Assembly (NCBI RefSeq): GCF_934309415.1 | Contig: NZ_CAKRDI010000006.1 | Location: forward strand, 1 to 64,000 | Source: an uncultured Mediterraneibacter sp. | Lineage (GTDB): Bacteria > Bacillota > Clostridia > Lachnospirales > Lachnospiraceae | Length of the DNA: 64,000 nt | Reading direction: 5' to 3' | Shown here: positions 42,697 to 51,257 of the stretch, piece by piece | Position numbering within the stretch: the stretch's first letter is position 1 | Layout: each line of letters starts with the position of its first letter | Notes under the pieces: model-generated | The model's database searches: none | What the model was told of the DNA's origin: nothing | What the model saw: the letters and a program-made list of their open reading frames with translations, nothing else | Position numbers and translations under genes: made by a program

Positions 42697-44400
42697 TTAC
42701 AATTTTAATCCTCTATAACGATCAAAACATGCGAAAATCTCCTGCCTTCTCGGCATTGCCATACATGCAATACTGGAAGAATTCTCACAGATTGCTGCAA
42801 GGGATTTTTTCTCCATCACTTCTTCCAGTTCAGACACAATCTGCTGCAGATTCTTCTTTCCATCCAGAAGATGTTTCTGAGCATACCGCACGTAATATCC
42901 CAGTGCAGTCACCTGTTCACTGTCCGTAATCTGCTCCACGTATCTGAGATCAATCGTATCCCGGTTGATCATCACGGCTTCTTTCCCCATTGTTTTCATC
43001 TTGATCCGTTCATTGCCCTGGAATGCTTTATCCGGTCGCGGACACCGGGCAAAGTCCGGCTTCTTCGCTTTCTGTTCCGGACTGCTGATAGCAGGGAATT
43101 TCTCCGCTTCCTGTTTTGCCAGTGCAGTGATATCCTTCGGAATATAACGGTCCATCTGGATAATCCGGTCTGCTATATGGAAATAAGCTCCTGAACTTCC
43201 CGCTACAATGATTGTTGAAATTCCATATTCCTCATACATTTCCCGGATTCGTTCGATAAATGGTGTGATTGGTTCCATTTCACGATGAATCACACGCTGC
43301 ATCAGTTCATCCCGGATCATAAAGTTTGTTGCACTGGTGTCCTCATCAATCAGGAAAAGGGACGTTCCCGCTTCAATTCCCTCGATTACATTTGCAGCCT
43401 GAGAAGTACTTCCACTGGCATCCTCTGTGTAAAATCCAACCGTATCTTTTCCATTTGGGAGGTCATTGATAAACATGGAAATATCTGTTTTCTGAATACT
43501 TCTTCCATCCTCGGCGCGAAGTTTCACCGCTGTATCATCTGTAATTACATACTCTCTTCCATCTCCGAAAATATGATTATAGACTCCAAGTTCCAGTGCC
43601 TTCAACAAAGTAGATTTTCCATGATAACCACCACCGACAATCAGCGTAATTCCTTTTTTAATTCCCATTCCCGTCAACTTTCCCGCATGAGGAAGATCTA
43701 ATGTCACTTCCTGTTCTTTCGGTGACTGAAAACGGATTCCGCCGCGCATCGGTCTGGAAGAGACTCCTGATTCTCTCGGAAGAATACTTCCATTTGCCAC
43801 AAATGCACACAGCCCAAGTTTTGGAAGCATTTCCCTGATATACTGCTGATCCTCCGCCAGATCAATGATCTCTCTCAGTTTTTCTGCATCCATATTTTTA
43901 TAAATGAGCGCAAACTTTACGCATTCCGGCACAAATTCAAATAGAATCTTGTCCAGTTCCCGTGCATTGATCGTTCTCCCATTTGCGGGGAAGCCAATCT
44001 CCATTCTCAAAACAACAGCTCCACTTTTCGGCTCGATACTGCACGCTGTTCTCTCCAGTACTTCCTGACCACATCTGCTGACAGAAATAAGTCCGCTCTT
44101 TCCTGATCCTTTCGCCTTAAATGCAAATCGCTCCGCTTTCTTTCCAAACTGGCGGGTCAGTTCATCCTGAAGTGCAATTCTCTGATGCTTTCCCTGATAC
44201 AGTTCCTTTGGAAATCCTGCGGATTTTCCTGAAACATGTACACTGACTTTAGACGGAGATGCAAATGGATCTCCCTGTACATGGTCGATGGATAAAATAT
44301 ATCCCGGAAATTTATATTCTCCCTTTGTATCTTTATAAGCCGGATATCCTCTGTGATCGATCCGCTTCAGTAAATTCTTTAATTCTTCTGATGTCTGCAT
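42697..44400 (-). CDS. PF09818-type ABC ATPase domain protein
   Basis: A 567-residue soluble protein of the 'predicted ATPase of the ABC class' family. The P-loop is GGGYHGKSTLLKALELGVYN, with EYVITDDTAVKLRAEDGR and the Walker B-like FLIDEDTSATNFMIRD; IIVAGSSGAYFHIADRI follows. These features match bacterial relatives of trypanosome MRB1590. No membrane partner is needed. The role is unknown, though RNA binding has been proposed for relatives. GAAGGGAAGG precedes the ATG. Confidence 0.9.
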   Translation of the reverse strand: MQTSEELKNLLKRIDHRGYPAYKDTKGEYKFPGYILSIDHVQGDPFASPSKVSVHVSGKSAGFPKELYQGKHQRIALQDELTRQFGKKAERFAFKAKGSGKSGLISVSRCGQEVLERTACSIEPKSGAVVLRMEIGFPANGRTINARELDKILFEFVPECVKFALIYKNMDAEKLREIIDLAEDQQYIREMLPKLGLCAFVANGSILPRESGVSSRPMRGGIRFQSPKEQEVTLDLPHAGKLTGMGIKKGITLIVGGGYHGKSTLLKALELGVYNHIFGDGREYVITDDTAVKLRAEDGRSIQKTDISMFINDLPNGKDTVGFYTEDASGSTSQAANVIEGIEAGTSLFLIDEDTSATNFMIRDELMQRVIHREMEPITPFIERIREMYEEYGISTIIVAGSSGAYFHIADRIIQMDRYIPKDITALAKQEAEKFPAISSPEQKAKKPDFARCPRPDKAFQGNERIKMKTMGKEAVMINRDTIDLRYVEQITDSEQVTALGYYVRYAQKHLLDGKKNLQQIVSELEEVMEKKSLAAICENSSSIACMAMPRRQEIFACFDRYRGLKL

Positions 44401-44475
44401 GACATACCTTCCCTTCTATGCTTGTTGTAATAAATTATAGCAGAAAACATACTTTACGTATTCAATAAAACTCAA

Positions 44476-44527
44476 AAAGACTCCAGTCAGACAAAGAATT
44501 TTTCACTCTTCGTCTGACTGAAGTCTT
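44476..44527. terminator. Hairpin downstream of glnN
   Basis: AGACTCCAGTCAGAC / GTCTGACTGAAGTCTT stem. It lies between the glnN stop and the ATPase gene start; possible terminator of glnN. Confidence 0.6.
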
Positions 44528-44532
44528 ATATA

Positions 44533-44574
44533 TTAGAGTGTGTTCCAAAAAATCATTTCACAGACACACTCTAA
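44533..44574. repeat. Palindromic copy of the second repeat family
   Basis: TTAGAGTGTGTTCC / ACAGACACACTCTAA around AAAAAATCATTTC. It lies 37 bp after the glnN stop and may add to termination. Confidence 0.75.
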
Positions 44575-44610
44575 ATTTCCAAACTATATTTAATTATGTA
44601 TCATCCACAA

Positions 44611-46725
44611 TTAAACTTCGAAGATCAGATCTCCATAAGAAGGCATTGGCCAAGCTTCTTTATCTACGATCATCTCAAGTTTGTCAACCGGTGCACGGAG
44701 AGCATCCATAGCCGGAACAACCTCTGAATGGTAGAAGATTGCCTGTACAGCTCCTTCTTCTTTTGCTGCAGCTTCCTCTGTTACTTTTACAAGTGCATCC
44801 AGTGCTGCTTTTGTCTCAGCAAGAAGTGCAGTTACATCGTTCAATGCTTCTGTCTGTACGGAAGCATCTGCTCCTGCTGCTTTCACTGCGATCACTGTAT
44901 CTGCAAGTGTCTTTGTATATTTGATAAATGCAGGTACGAACTGTTTGCTTGCCATATCAATCATAGTACGTGCTTCAATATTGATTGCTTTTGCATATGC
45001 CTCATACTGAATCTCTGCACGGGACTCCAGCTCGGCTTTTGTGAATACACCAAATCTTTCAAACAGTTTCACTGCTTTCTCTGTTGTAACTGCAGGGATA
45101 GCTTCAACCATAGACTTAATGTTCGGAAGTCCTCTTCTCTCTGCCTCTGCAACCCACTCATCTGAATATCCATTACCATTGAAGATAATTCTCTGGTTCT
45201 CTGTCAGATATTCTTTGATCAGGTCATGTACTGCAAGATCAAAATCGTCTGCTTTTTCAAGAATATCACACGCATCTGCAAATGTCTCAGCTACGATTGT
45301 ATTCAGTACGATGTTCGGATTCGCAATGGAATCTCTTGATCCAACCATACGGAACTCGAATTTATTTCCTGTAAATGCAAACGGTGATGTTCTGTTTCTG
45401 TCTGTAGCATCTTTAGAAAGCTCCGGAAGTGTGCTTACACCTGTATCAAGCTTTCCACCCTTCAGACTGTGTGTAGCCTCACCTGTGCTGATCAGCTGCT
45501 CTACTACATCCTCAAGCTGTTCTCCAAGGAAGATAGAGATGATTGCCGGTGGTGCCTCGTTTGCTCCAAGTCTGTGGTCATTTCCCGGATCTGCTGCGGA
45601 TTCTCTGAGCAGATCTGCATGTACGTTAACCGCTTTCAGGATGCAGGCAAGTACAAGAAGGAACTGTGTATTTTCATGAGGTGTCTTACCTGGATCAAGA
45701 AGATTGATTCCATCATCTGTTGTGATAGACCAGTTGTTATGTTTACCGGATCCGTTTACACCTGCGAACGGTTTCTCATGAAGCAGGCACTTCAGTCCAT
45801 GCTGGCATGCAACTCTCTTTAATGTCTGCATAGTCAGCTGGTTCTGATCTACAGCAAGGTTTGCTTCGGAATAAATAGGAGCCAGCTCGTGCTGTGCAGG
45901 AGCTACTTCATTATGCTGTGTCTTTGCTGTAACACCGACTTTCCAAAGCTGAATATTTACATCTCTCATGAAAGAAGCGATTCTCTGACGGATTGTTCCA
46001 AAGTAATGATCATCCAGCTCCTGTCCTTTCGGAGGCATTGCTCCAAACAGTGTACGTCCTGTATAGATCAGGTCTTTTCTCTGTTCAAACTTCTCAGCAT
46101 CTACAAGGAAATATTCCTGCTCTGCTCCAACGGAAGGAGTTACTTTCTTAGATGTTGTATTTCCAAACAGACGAAGAAGTCTTAAAGCTTCTTTGTTGAT
46201 TGCTTCCATGGAACGAAGAAGTGGTGTCTTCTGATCCAGTGCTTCTCCTGTATAAGAACAGAATGCTGTCGGAATACAAAGTGTAGCTCCACCTGCGTCC
46301 TGTCTTACAAATGCAGGTGATGTACAATCCCATGCTGTATATCCTCTTGCCTCAAATGTTGCTCTCAGTCCACCTGACGGGAATGAAGAAGCATCCGGCT
46401 CTCCTTTGATCAGCTCTTTTCCAGAGAAACTCATCAGGACTTTTCCGCTCGGAAGAGGTGCGGAAATGAAAGAATCATGTTTCTCAGCTGTAACTCCTGT
46501 CAGTGGCAGGAACCAGTGTGTATAATGAGTAGCGCCTTTTTCAATGGCCCATTCTTTCATCTCATGAGCAATAACATCTGCTGTCTCAAGATCAAGATCT
46601 TTTCCTTCTTCAATTGTCTTTCTCAGATTTTTATAAACTTTTTTCGGCAGACGCGCCTGCATTACAGTATCATTAAACACGTTCTCCCCAAAAATCTCAG
46701 CTACGTTGATTACTTCTGTACTCAT
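44611..46725 (-). CDS. glnN: Glutamine synthetase type III
   Basis: A 704-residue GSIII, the long form common in Bacteroidetes and Clostridia, making glutamine from glutamate and ammonia. Markers are [17 protein letters not shown] at the N-terminus, [51 protein letters not shown] and [19 protein letters not shown] precedes the ATG. A strong hairpin lies in the upstream region (46812-46863). It probably works in ammonium assimilation and may be nitrogen-regulated. Confidence 0.96.
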   Translation of the reverse strand: MSTEVINVAEIFGENVFNDTVMQARLPKKVYKNLRKTIEEGKDLDLETADVIAHEMKEWAIEKGATHYTHWFLPLTGVTAEKHDSFISAPLPSGKVLMSFSGKELIKGEPDASSFPSGGLRATFEARGYTAWDCTSPAFVRQDAGGATLCIPTAFCSYTGEALDQKTPLLRSMEAINKEALRLLRLFGNTTSKKVTPSVGAEQEYFLVDAEKFEQRKDLIYTGRTLFGAMPPKGQELDDHYFGTIRQRIASFMRDVNIQLWKVGVTAKTQHNEVAPAQHELAPIYSEANLAVDQNQLTMQTLKRVACQHGLKCLLHEKPFAGVNGSGKHNNWSITTDDGINLLDPGKTPHENTQFLLVLACILKAVNVHADLLRESAADPGNDHRLGANEAPPAIISIFLGEQLEDVVEQLISTGEATHSLKGGKLDTGVSTLPELSKDATDRNRTSPFAFTGNKFEFRMVGSRDSIANPNIVLNTIVAETFADACDILEKADDFDLAVHDLIKEYLTENQRIIFNGNGYSDEWVAEAERRGLPNIKSMVEAIPAVTTEKAVKLFERFGVFTKAELESRAEIQYEAYAKAINIEARTMIDMASKQFVPAFIKYTKTLADTVIAVKAAGADASVQTEALNDVTALLAETKAALDALVKVTEEAAAKEEGAVQAIFYHSEVVPAMDALRAPVDKLEMIVDKEAWPMPSYGDLIFEV

Positions 46726-46811
46726 ACATATACCTTCCTTTTCATTTTTTCGTTGCAGTTCAGCATTCTTCAGTCATACATTCCTGCTCTGCATATAAAC
46801 ATGCATCCCTT

Positions 46812-46863
46812 ACCGGGGTCCTCTCATCACCGGTTCCGTTATCGGTAAAAATTCCCGGTAAGA
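46812..46863 (-). promoter_or_regulatory. Structured element upstream of glnN
   Basis: CTTACCGGG / CCCGGTAAG closes a 52-base structure with an inner ACCGGT-CCGTTAT-CGGT pairing, about 90 bases before the glnN start. It directly follows the fba terminator. I do not recognise a known riboswitch. Confidence 0.4.
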
Positions 46864-46865
46864 TG

Positions 46866-46904
46866 AAAAAAAGGGCACTCCAATTACAATTGGAACGCCC
46901 TTGT
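46866..46904 (-). terminator. Terminator of fba
   Basis: AAGGGCGTTCCAATT / AATTGGAGTGCCCTT then TTTTT on the minus strand, about 70 bp after the fba stop. Confidence 0.85.
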
Positions 46905-46971
46905 TCTGTCTACGTCAGTCAGTATAACTCAACTCACCTGAAAAGGCAAGTAAAAGTTAGAAAAAATTTTC

Positions 46972-47835
46972 TCAGGCTTTTCCGACAGATCCGAATAACT
47001 CCATTTTTTCCTTAACTGTAGCCATGATAGCATCTGTACCTGGTTTCAGAAGTTTACGTGGATCAAAGCCTTTTCCTTCAAGATCTTTTCCTGCTTCAAT
47101 GTACTTACGTGTAGCATCTGCAAAGGAAAGCTGGCACTCTGTATTAACATTGATCTTAGCAACACCAAGAGAGATTGCTTTCTTGATCATATCTTCCGGG
47201 ATACCTGTACCACCGTGAAGTACGAGCGGCATAACACCTGTACGCTGCTGAATAGCATCCAGAGTCTCAAAGCTTAATCCTTCCCAGTTGTCCGGATATT
47301 TTCCGTGAATGTTACCGATACCTGCTGCAAGGAAGTCAATTCCAAGATCAGCTACCTGTTTACACTCTTCCGGATCAGCACACTCGCCTTTTCCGATAAC
47401 TCCATCTTCTTCTCCTCCGATGGATCCTACCTCTGCCTCGATAGACATTCCATGCTCGTGAGCAATTTTAACAAGTTCTTTTGTCTTCTCAACGTTCTCG
47501 TCGATCGGATAGTGAGATCCGTCGAACATGATGGATGAGAATCCAGCCTCAACGCATTTCAGGCATCCTTCGTAGCTGCCGTGATCAAGATGAAGAGCAA
47601 CCGGTACTGTAATTCCGAGTTCTTCCATCATTCCGTTTACCATACCTACAACAGTTTTGTATCCTGTCATATATTTTCCTGCACCCTCAGATACACCAAG
47701 GATAACCGGGGAGTTAAGCTCCTGAGCTGTTGTAAGAATTGCCTTTGTCCACTCAAGGTTGTTGATGTTGAACTGGCCAACTGCGTAATGACCTGCTTTT
47801 GCTTTCTGAAGCATTTCTGTAGCTGATACTAACAT
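46972..47835 (-). CDS. fba: Class II fructose-bisphosphate aldolase
   Basis: A 287-residue zinc aldolase of glycolysis. It shows GHYAVGQFNINNLEW, the metal and catalytic VALHLDHGS, FDGSHYPIDENV, AEVGSIGGEEDG, IGNIHGKYP, VLHGGTGIPED and INVNTECQLSF. The chosen ATG lies about 8 bases after GGAGG; an upstream TTG would overlap that site. Tagatose-bisphosphate aldolases are close relatives, but the context gives no reason to prefer that. Confidence 0.95.
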   Translation of the reverse strand: MLVSATEMLQKAKAGHYAVGQFNINNLEWTKAILTTAQELNSPVILGVSEGAGKYMTGYKTVVGMVNGMMEELGITVPVALHLDHGSYEGCLKCVEAGFSSIMFDGSHYPIDENVEKTKELVKIAHEHGMSIEAEVGSIGGEEDGVIGKGECADPEECKQVADLGIDFLAAGIGNIHGKYPDNWEGLSFETLDAIQQRTGVMPLVLHGGTGIPEDMIKKAISLGVAKINVNTECQLSFADATRKYIEAGKDLEGKGFDPRKLLKPGTDAIMATVKEKMELFGSVGKA

Positions 47836-47890
47836 ATTTTTTTCCTCCAATTCTTAACCCATCAGCCCGTGAAAACTGACGGGAATAATT

Positions 47891-48033
47891 GTTACTGTTC
47901 ACTCCCGCGTCAATCACTCCGCTGATTGACACGGAGGATGCACGAATTGTCCTGCATGTATCTCGCCCATCGCCAACGGCGATTCAAAATGGTGAGATAC
48001 GTTGCTGTTTGCAGCTATGCTGTGAGCAGTAAC
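47891..48033 (-). repeat. Full-length three-hairpin element, copy 7 (reverse), upstream of fba
   Basis: 143 bp from GTTACTGTTCACTCC to GTGAGCAGTAAC. The flanking 8-mers GAATAATT and TTATGATT agree at only 5 of 8 positions, so the duplication has decayed. Hairpin 3 has CCGTGTCAATCA / TGATTGACGCGG, one wobble pair. Confidence 0.92.
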
Positions 48034-48244
48034 TTATGATTTGTTTAGAATCTTTCTATATTATAGCTTATCCAATACAAAAAGACAATCTTATGTTTTG
48101 CATAAAAAACAATCTGATATCCATGATTTCGTTAACATTTTCACAGTATTTTAATTGCATTTTCTGTGATGAGTCTTTTTTCTATTCTATTTATGATGGA
48201 AATATGAAAGAATATAAAATGTAAATTGGTGATTTGGGCAAAGA

Positions 48245-48272
48245 AAAACCTGTAACTTTCGTTACAGGTTTC
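48245..48272 (-). terminator. Terminator of tRNA-Glu
   Basis: AAACCTGTAAC-GAAA-GTTACAGGTTTTTC on the minus strand, just after the tRNA 3' end. Confidence 0.85.
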
Positions 48273-48275
48273 AAG

Positions 48276-48347
48276 TGACTCCGAGGGGAATCGAACCCCT
48301 GATTCCAGCGTGAGAGGCTAGCGTCTTGACCGCTTGACCACGGAGCC
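48276..48347 (-). tRNA. tRNA-Glu (anticodon CUC)
   Basis: Minus-strand cloverleaf: acceptor GGCTCCG / CGGAGTC, D-arm GTCAAGCGGTCAAGAC, anticodon arm CTAGC-CTCTCAC-GCTGG (CTC in the loop), T-arm AGGGGTTCGATTCCCCT. No CCA is encoded. Confidence 0.94.
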
Positions 48348-48573
48348 ATATTCTTTTTGTCTGTGTCTTTGTTTTGTCATCGCCACAAGACAAGAGTTAT
48401 TATATATCAGGATTTTACAAAATGCAAGTACTTTTTTCAATTTTTTTAAAAAATTTTAATTTCCATCAATTTGTTTCTTTTTTTGATATTTTCTGACTTT
48501 TCACTCTTCTATCATTCAGCCTTTATTTCTGTCATTTTCCTTCCCATATGTACTCCACATGATTCTCACATTC
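48348..48573. other. AT-rich gap upstream of tRNA-Glu
   Basis: No gene is seen. The stretch is very T-rich on the plus strand (A-rich in tRNA direction) and presumably holds the tRNA promoter. Confidence 0.45.
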
Positions 48574-48609
48574 TGAAGTATATCTGAAAAAAGCCTTCTG
48601 TGAGATGTA
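48574..48609 (+). repeat. Diverged copy of the second repeat family
   Basis: GAAGTATATCTGAAAAAAGCCTTCTGTGAGATGTA compares with the copy at 6711 over its whole length with several changes. Confidence 0.55.
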
Positions 48610-48631
48610 TACTGCTATCTGCCAAACGAAT

Positions 48632-48712
48632 GCTGCTCACAGATAACCTGTAAAAAGTAACACATCCTCAGAGCGAATCAACAAAGTGATTCGCTCTGGT
48701 CTGAACAATAAC
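48632..48712 (+). repeat. Internally deleted three-hairpin element
   Basis: GCTGCTCACAGATAACC...AGTAAC, then directly hairpin 3 as CAGAGCGAATCA / TGATTCGCTCTG and the end CTGAACAATAAC. Hairpin 2 is missing. Hairpin 3 is a third fully paired variant. Confidence 0.8.
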
Positions 48713-48798
48713 ACCAGACTTACAGATAGCAGCCTGAGTATTTTCGCTATTTGCCTTTACTGTTTACAGAATATCCGTAAACAACACTTATTCAGAAA

Positions 48799-49719
48799 CT
48801 ATTCATCATCATCCGTCAGATCATCCAGTGCAGATTCCTTGACCATGATGCGCAATGCCTGTTTTTTATTCTTGATCACAACCTCATCATGTACTCCGCC
48901 AAATTCTCCGTCTAACGTCCACGGAATCTCTTCCACAGATTCAAATCTGACCTCACTCGCTTTAAACGAATACATACGTTCCGGATTGATCTTACGCATT
49001 GCAAGTGCCCCAAGCACATCATTAAGTTCAGCCGGATTCTTAGGAGTCTTAAATAATGTCACCTCGAATTCCCCATCATCAAAGATAACATTCTTTCCTG
49101 TGATTCCCTTGAATCCTCCGACAGACCGTGAGTTTGTCACCATCCCGTAGATAAACTCATCCTCAATCACATTCCCGTCATATGAAACACGAATCTGATA
49201 AGACGGGATATTAAAGATTCTCTTTGTACCTTCCAGTATGTATGCCAGATGTCCCAGAACATTTTTCATACTCTGCTTTGTCTCATAAGAAACATCCGTA
49301 AAAAGACCAAATGCTGCAATATATACAAAATAATCTCCGTTGAATTTACCAACATCACATGGGAACGGTGTCCCGCTTACTACAGTATCTGCTGCTTCCA
49401 GCATATTCTTTGATATATGCAGACTTCGTGCAAAATCATTCGTGGTTCCTGCCGGGATATAGCCAATCGGAGTTGTTCCTTTACGCTTCATCATTCCGGA
49501 GACAACTTCATCCAGCGTTCCATCACCTCCGCTGCACGCGATCAGATCATATTCTCCCTCATATGACTTTGTCTTCTGATATGCATCATGATATTTCTGT
49601 GTCGGATAAACCGTTACTTCATATCCTCCTTTTACAAAAATATCCAGCACATCCGAAAGCTTCGGTTTTAAAAGTCCCATTCCAGAATTCGGATTGTAAA
49701 TAAACAACATCTTCTTCAT
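48799..49719 (-). CDS. Diacylglycerol/lipid kinase family protein (YegS/DgkB type)
   Basis: A 306-residue lipid kinase: LFIYNPNSGMGLLKPKL, the catalytic SGGDGTLDEVVSGMM, GYIPAGTTNDFARSL, and YIAAFGLFTDVSY, with DDGEFEVTLFKTPK and LDGEFGG in the C-terminal domain. It probably phosphorylates diacylglycerol or a related lipid at the membrane. AAGGAGG precedes the ATG. It lies downstream of the HPr-like gene with a gap of 170 bp. Confidence 0.92.
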   Translation of the reverse strand: MKKMLFIYNPNSGMGLLKPKLSDVLDIFVKGGYEVTVYPTQKYHDAYQKTKSYEGEYDLIACSGGDGTLDEVVSGMMKRKGTTPIGYIPAGTTNDFARSLHISKNMLEAADTVVSGTPFPCDVGKFNGDYFVYIAAFGLFTDVSYETKQSMKNVLGHLAYILEGTKRIFNIPSYQIRVSYDGNVIEDEFIYGMVTNSRSVGGFKGITGKNVIFDDGEFEVTLFKTPKNPAELNDVLGALAMRKINPERMYSFKASEVRFESVEEIPWTLDGEFGGVHDEVVIKNKKQALRIMVKESALDDLTDDDE

Positions 49720-49889
49720 AAGCCAGATTCTCCTCCTTCAAGTACAAAAGAAGACTGCACCTCTCAAGCACAGCCCCCTGTCTGAATAATTTTATGTCTA
49801 TCTTTACGGAAAATTTCTCACATTTACTGTTCACAACATCCTTTGATCAGCAACTCCTCACGTTCTCCGTTCTGTCTTTTGTTGCTACA

Positions 49890-50147
49890 TTATTTTACTT
49901 TTGCAAAAAATGTCTTGATACCCTCTGCCGCTTTCTTCTCATCATCACCGTCTGTAACAACTGTGATCTCTTCGCCGCCTGCCAGATTCAGGCTCATCAT
50001 TCCCATGATGCTCTTTGCGTTAATGTTCTTCTCTCCCACCTGAATGTATACTTTGCTTGCATACTGACTGGCTTCCTGTACAAGAAGTGCGATCGGACGT
50101 CCATCGAACCCTGGGTCAGCTTTCACAACAACAGATGTTTTAATCAT
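49890..50147 (-). CDS. Crh-like HPr paralogue with Asp at position 15
   Basis: An 85-residue HPr-fold protein. Where HPr has the phosphorylated His in GLHARP, this has GFDGRP, so residue 15 is Asp and the PTS phosphate cannot be carried. The regulatory site is intact (NAKSIMGMMSL, S46), which HPr kinase can phosphorylate. Bacillus Crh is the same kind of protein (Gln15, Ser46) and lies directly downstream of whiA, as here. It overlaps whiA by 4 bp. A Crh-type role in carbon catabolite control is inferred from this; hprK and ccpA are not in the window. Confidence 0.88.
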   Translation of the reverse strand: MIKTSVVVKADPGFDGRPIALLVQEASQYASKVYIQVGEKNINAKSIMGMMSLNLAGGEEITVVTDGDDEKKAAEGIKTFFAKVK

Positions 50148-51103
50148 AATAATCCTCCTTGTTCTTGCCTTACTTTGTCTGCCATCTCACTCAACTTCCG
50201 CAGTCTGTGATTGATGCCGGATTTACCGACTGGTGGACATAAAGATGCTCCGAGTTCTTTCAATGTCGCTTCCTGATTGGCGAGGCGGGCAAGAGCGGCC
50301 TCTCTCAATCCTTCCGGCAGATTCTCAATTCCAATTGTATCTCTGAGATATGTAATATCCTCGAGCTGCTTCACTGCTGCTGATACCGTTTTATTGATAT
50401 TCGCAGTCTCACAATTTACTTTTCTGTTTACAGTATTGCGCATTTCCTTAAGAATGCGTACATTCTCAAGTTCCATCAGAGCAATATGCGCTTCCATAAC
50501 ATTTAATATATCTACGATCTGTGATCCTTCTTTCAGGTAAACAACATATGATTTTTTCCTGAGCACAATCTTGGCATCCATCGAAAAGCTGCAGATCAGA
50601 TTCTGAATCTGCCGTGCCATCTCCTCAGTTGAACAGACAATCTCAAAATGATATGCCTTGTTCGGATCACTCATAGACCCCGATGCCTGGAATGCCCCCC
50701 GCAAAAAAGCGCGCCTGCAGCAGATCTGCTGAACAATCAGTGGATCAACCGCATGAACATCTTCTGCACAGTTCTGATGTTCTTCTAACATCTTCGTTGC
50801 CTGAAGAATTCTCAACGCGTCCTCATGCCGTCTGATGATTACGGCATAAGACACAGTCTGCTTCCTGATATTCCGTCTCACAGAGATATCAGTCTTTATA
50901 TTAAATGTTTTTTCTATTAATGTAAAGACCTTTCTTGCAACAAGCAGATTTTCCGTGTGTATCTTGATGCTGCACAGATTGAAACTGTTGATCACAACCG
51001 TACCGCACATTCCTATAAATGCGGTAAGTTCTGCAATCTGACAATGTCTTGCCGAGCTGTAGCTTTCTGCCAGCTCTTCCTTTACTTTCCCGGAAAATGA
51101 CAT
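50144..51103 (-). CDS. whiA: DNA-binding protein WhiA
   Basis: A 319-residue protein joining a LAGLIDADG-like N-terminal domain to a C-terminal helix-turn-helix. Visible are MSFSGKVKEELAES, RAFLRGAFQASGSMSDPNKAYHFEI (the last part split by the fold), LEDITYLRDTIGIENLPEGLR and LGASLCPPVGKSGINHRLRK at the DNA-binding end. In Gram-positives WhiA affects sporulation or cell division and chromosome segregation. It lies in the conserved murB-rapZ-whiA-HPr cluster. Confidence 0.95.
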   Translation of the reverse strand: MSFSGKVKEELAESYSSARHCQIAELTAFIGMCGTVVINSFNLCSIKIHTENLLVARKVFTLIEKTFNIKTDISVRRNIRKQTVSYAVIIRRHEDALRILQATKMLEEHQNCAEDVHAVDPLIVQQICCRRAFLRGAFQASGSMSDPNKAYHFEIVCSTEEMARQIQNLICSFSMDAKIVLRKKSYVVYLKEGSQIVDILNVMEAHIALMELENVRILKEMRNTVNRKVNCETANINKTVSAAVKQLEDITYLRDTIGIENLPEGLREAALARLANQEATLKELGASLCPPVGKSGINHRLRKLSEMADKVRQEQGGLL

Positions 51104-51139
51104 AGCTCCTCCACCTTTTATCTATCTCTATTTATTACG

Positions 51140-51210
51140 AGTTCACAGTATCTGCAAAATCTCCTGCAACGAGATACGTTACTGTTTGCAGGTTACCTGT
51201 GAACAGTAAC
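51140..51210 (-). repeat. Element fragment ending in a complete hairpin 1, between rapZ and whiA
   Basis: CGAGATAC joined to the 33-bp hairpin GTTACTGTTTGCAGG...CCTGTGAACAGTAAC (51178-51210), preceded by a scrambled remnant GTTCACAGTATCTGC. It interrupts the rapZ-whiA run. Confidence 0.8.
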
Positions 51211-51257
51211 ATCTAACAAGAATGTTTTTTAATGCCTGTTTCCACTCTTATCAGTTT

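Noticed and set aside
46745..46800. Short upstream frame in the glnN leader
   Set aside because: A ten-codon frame exists, but it has no ribosome site and no sign of regulatory codons.
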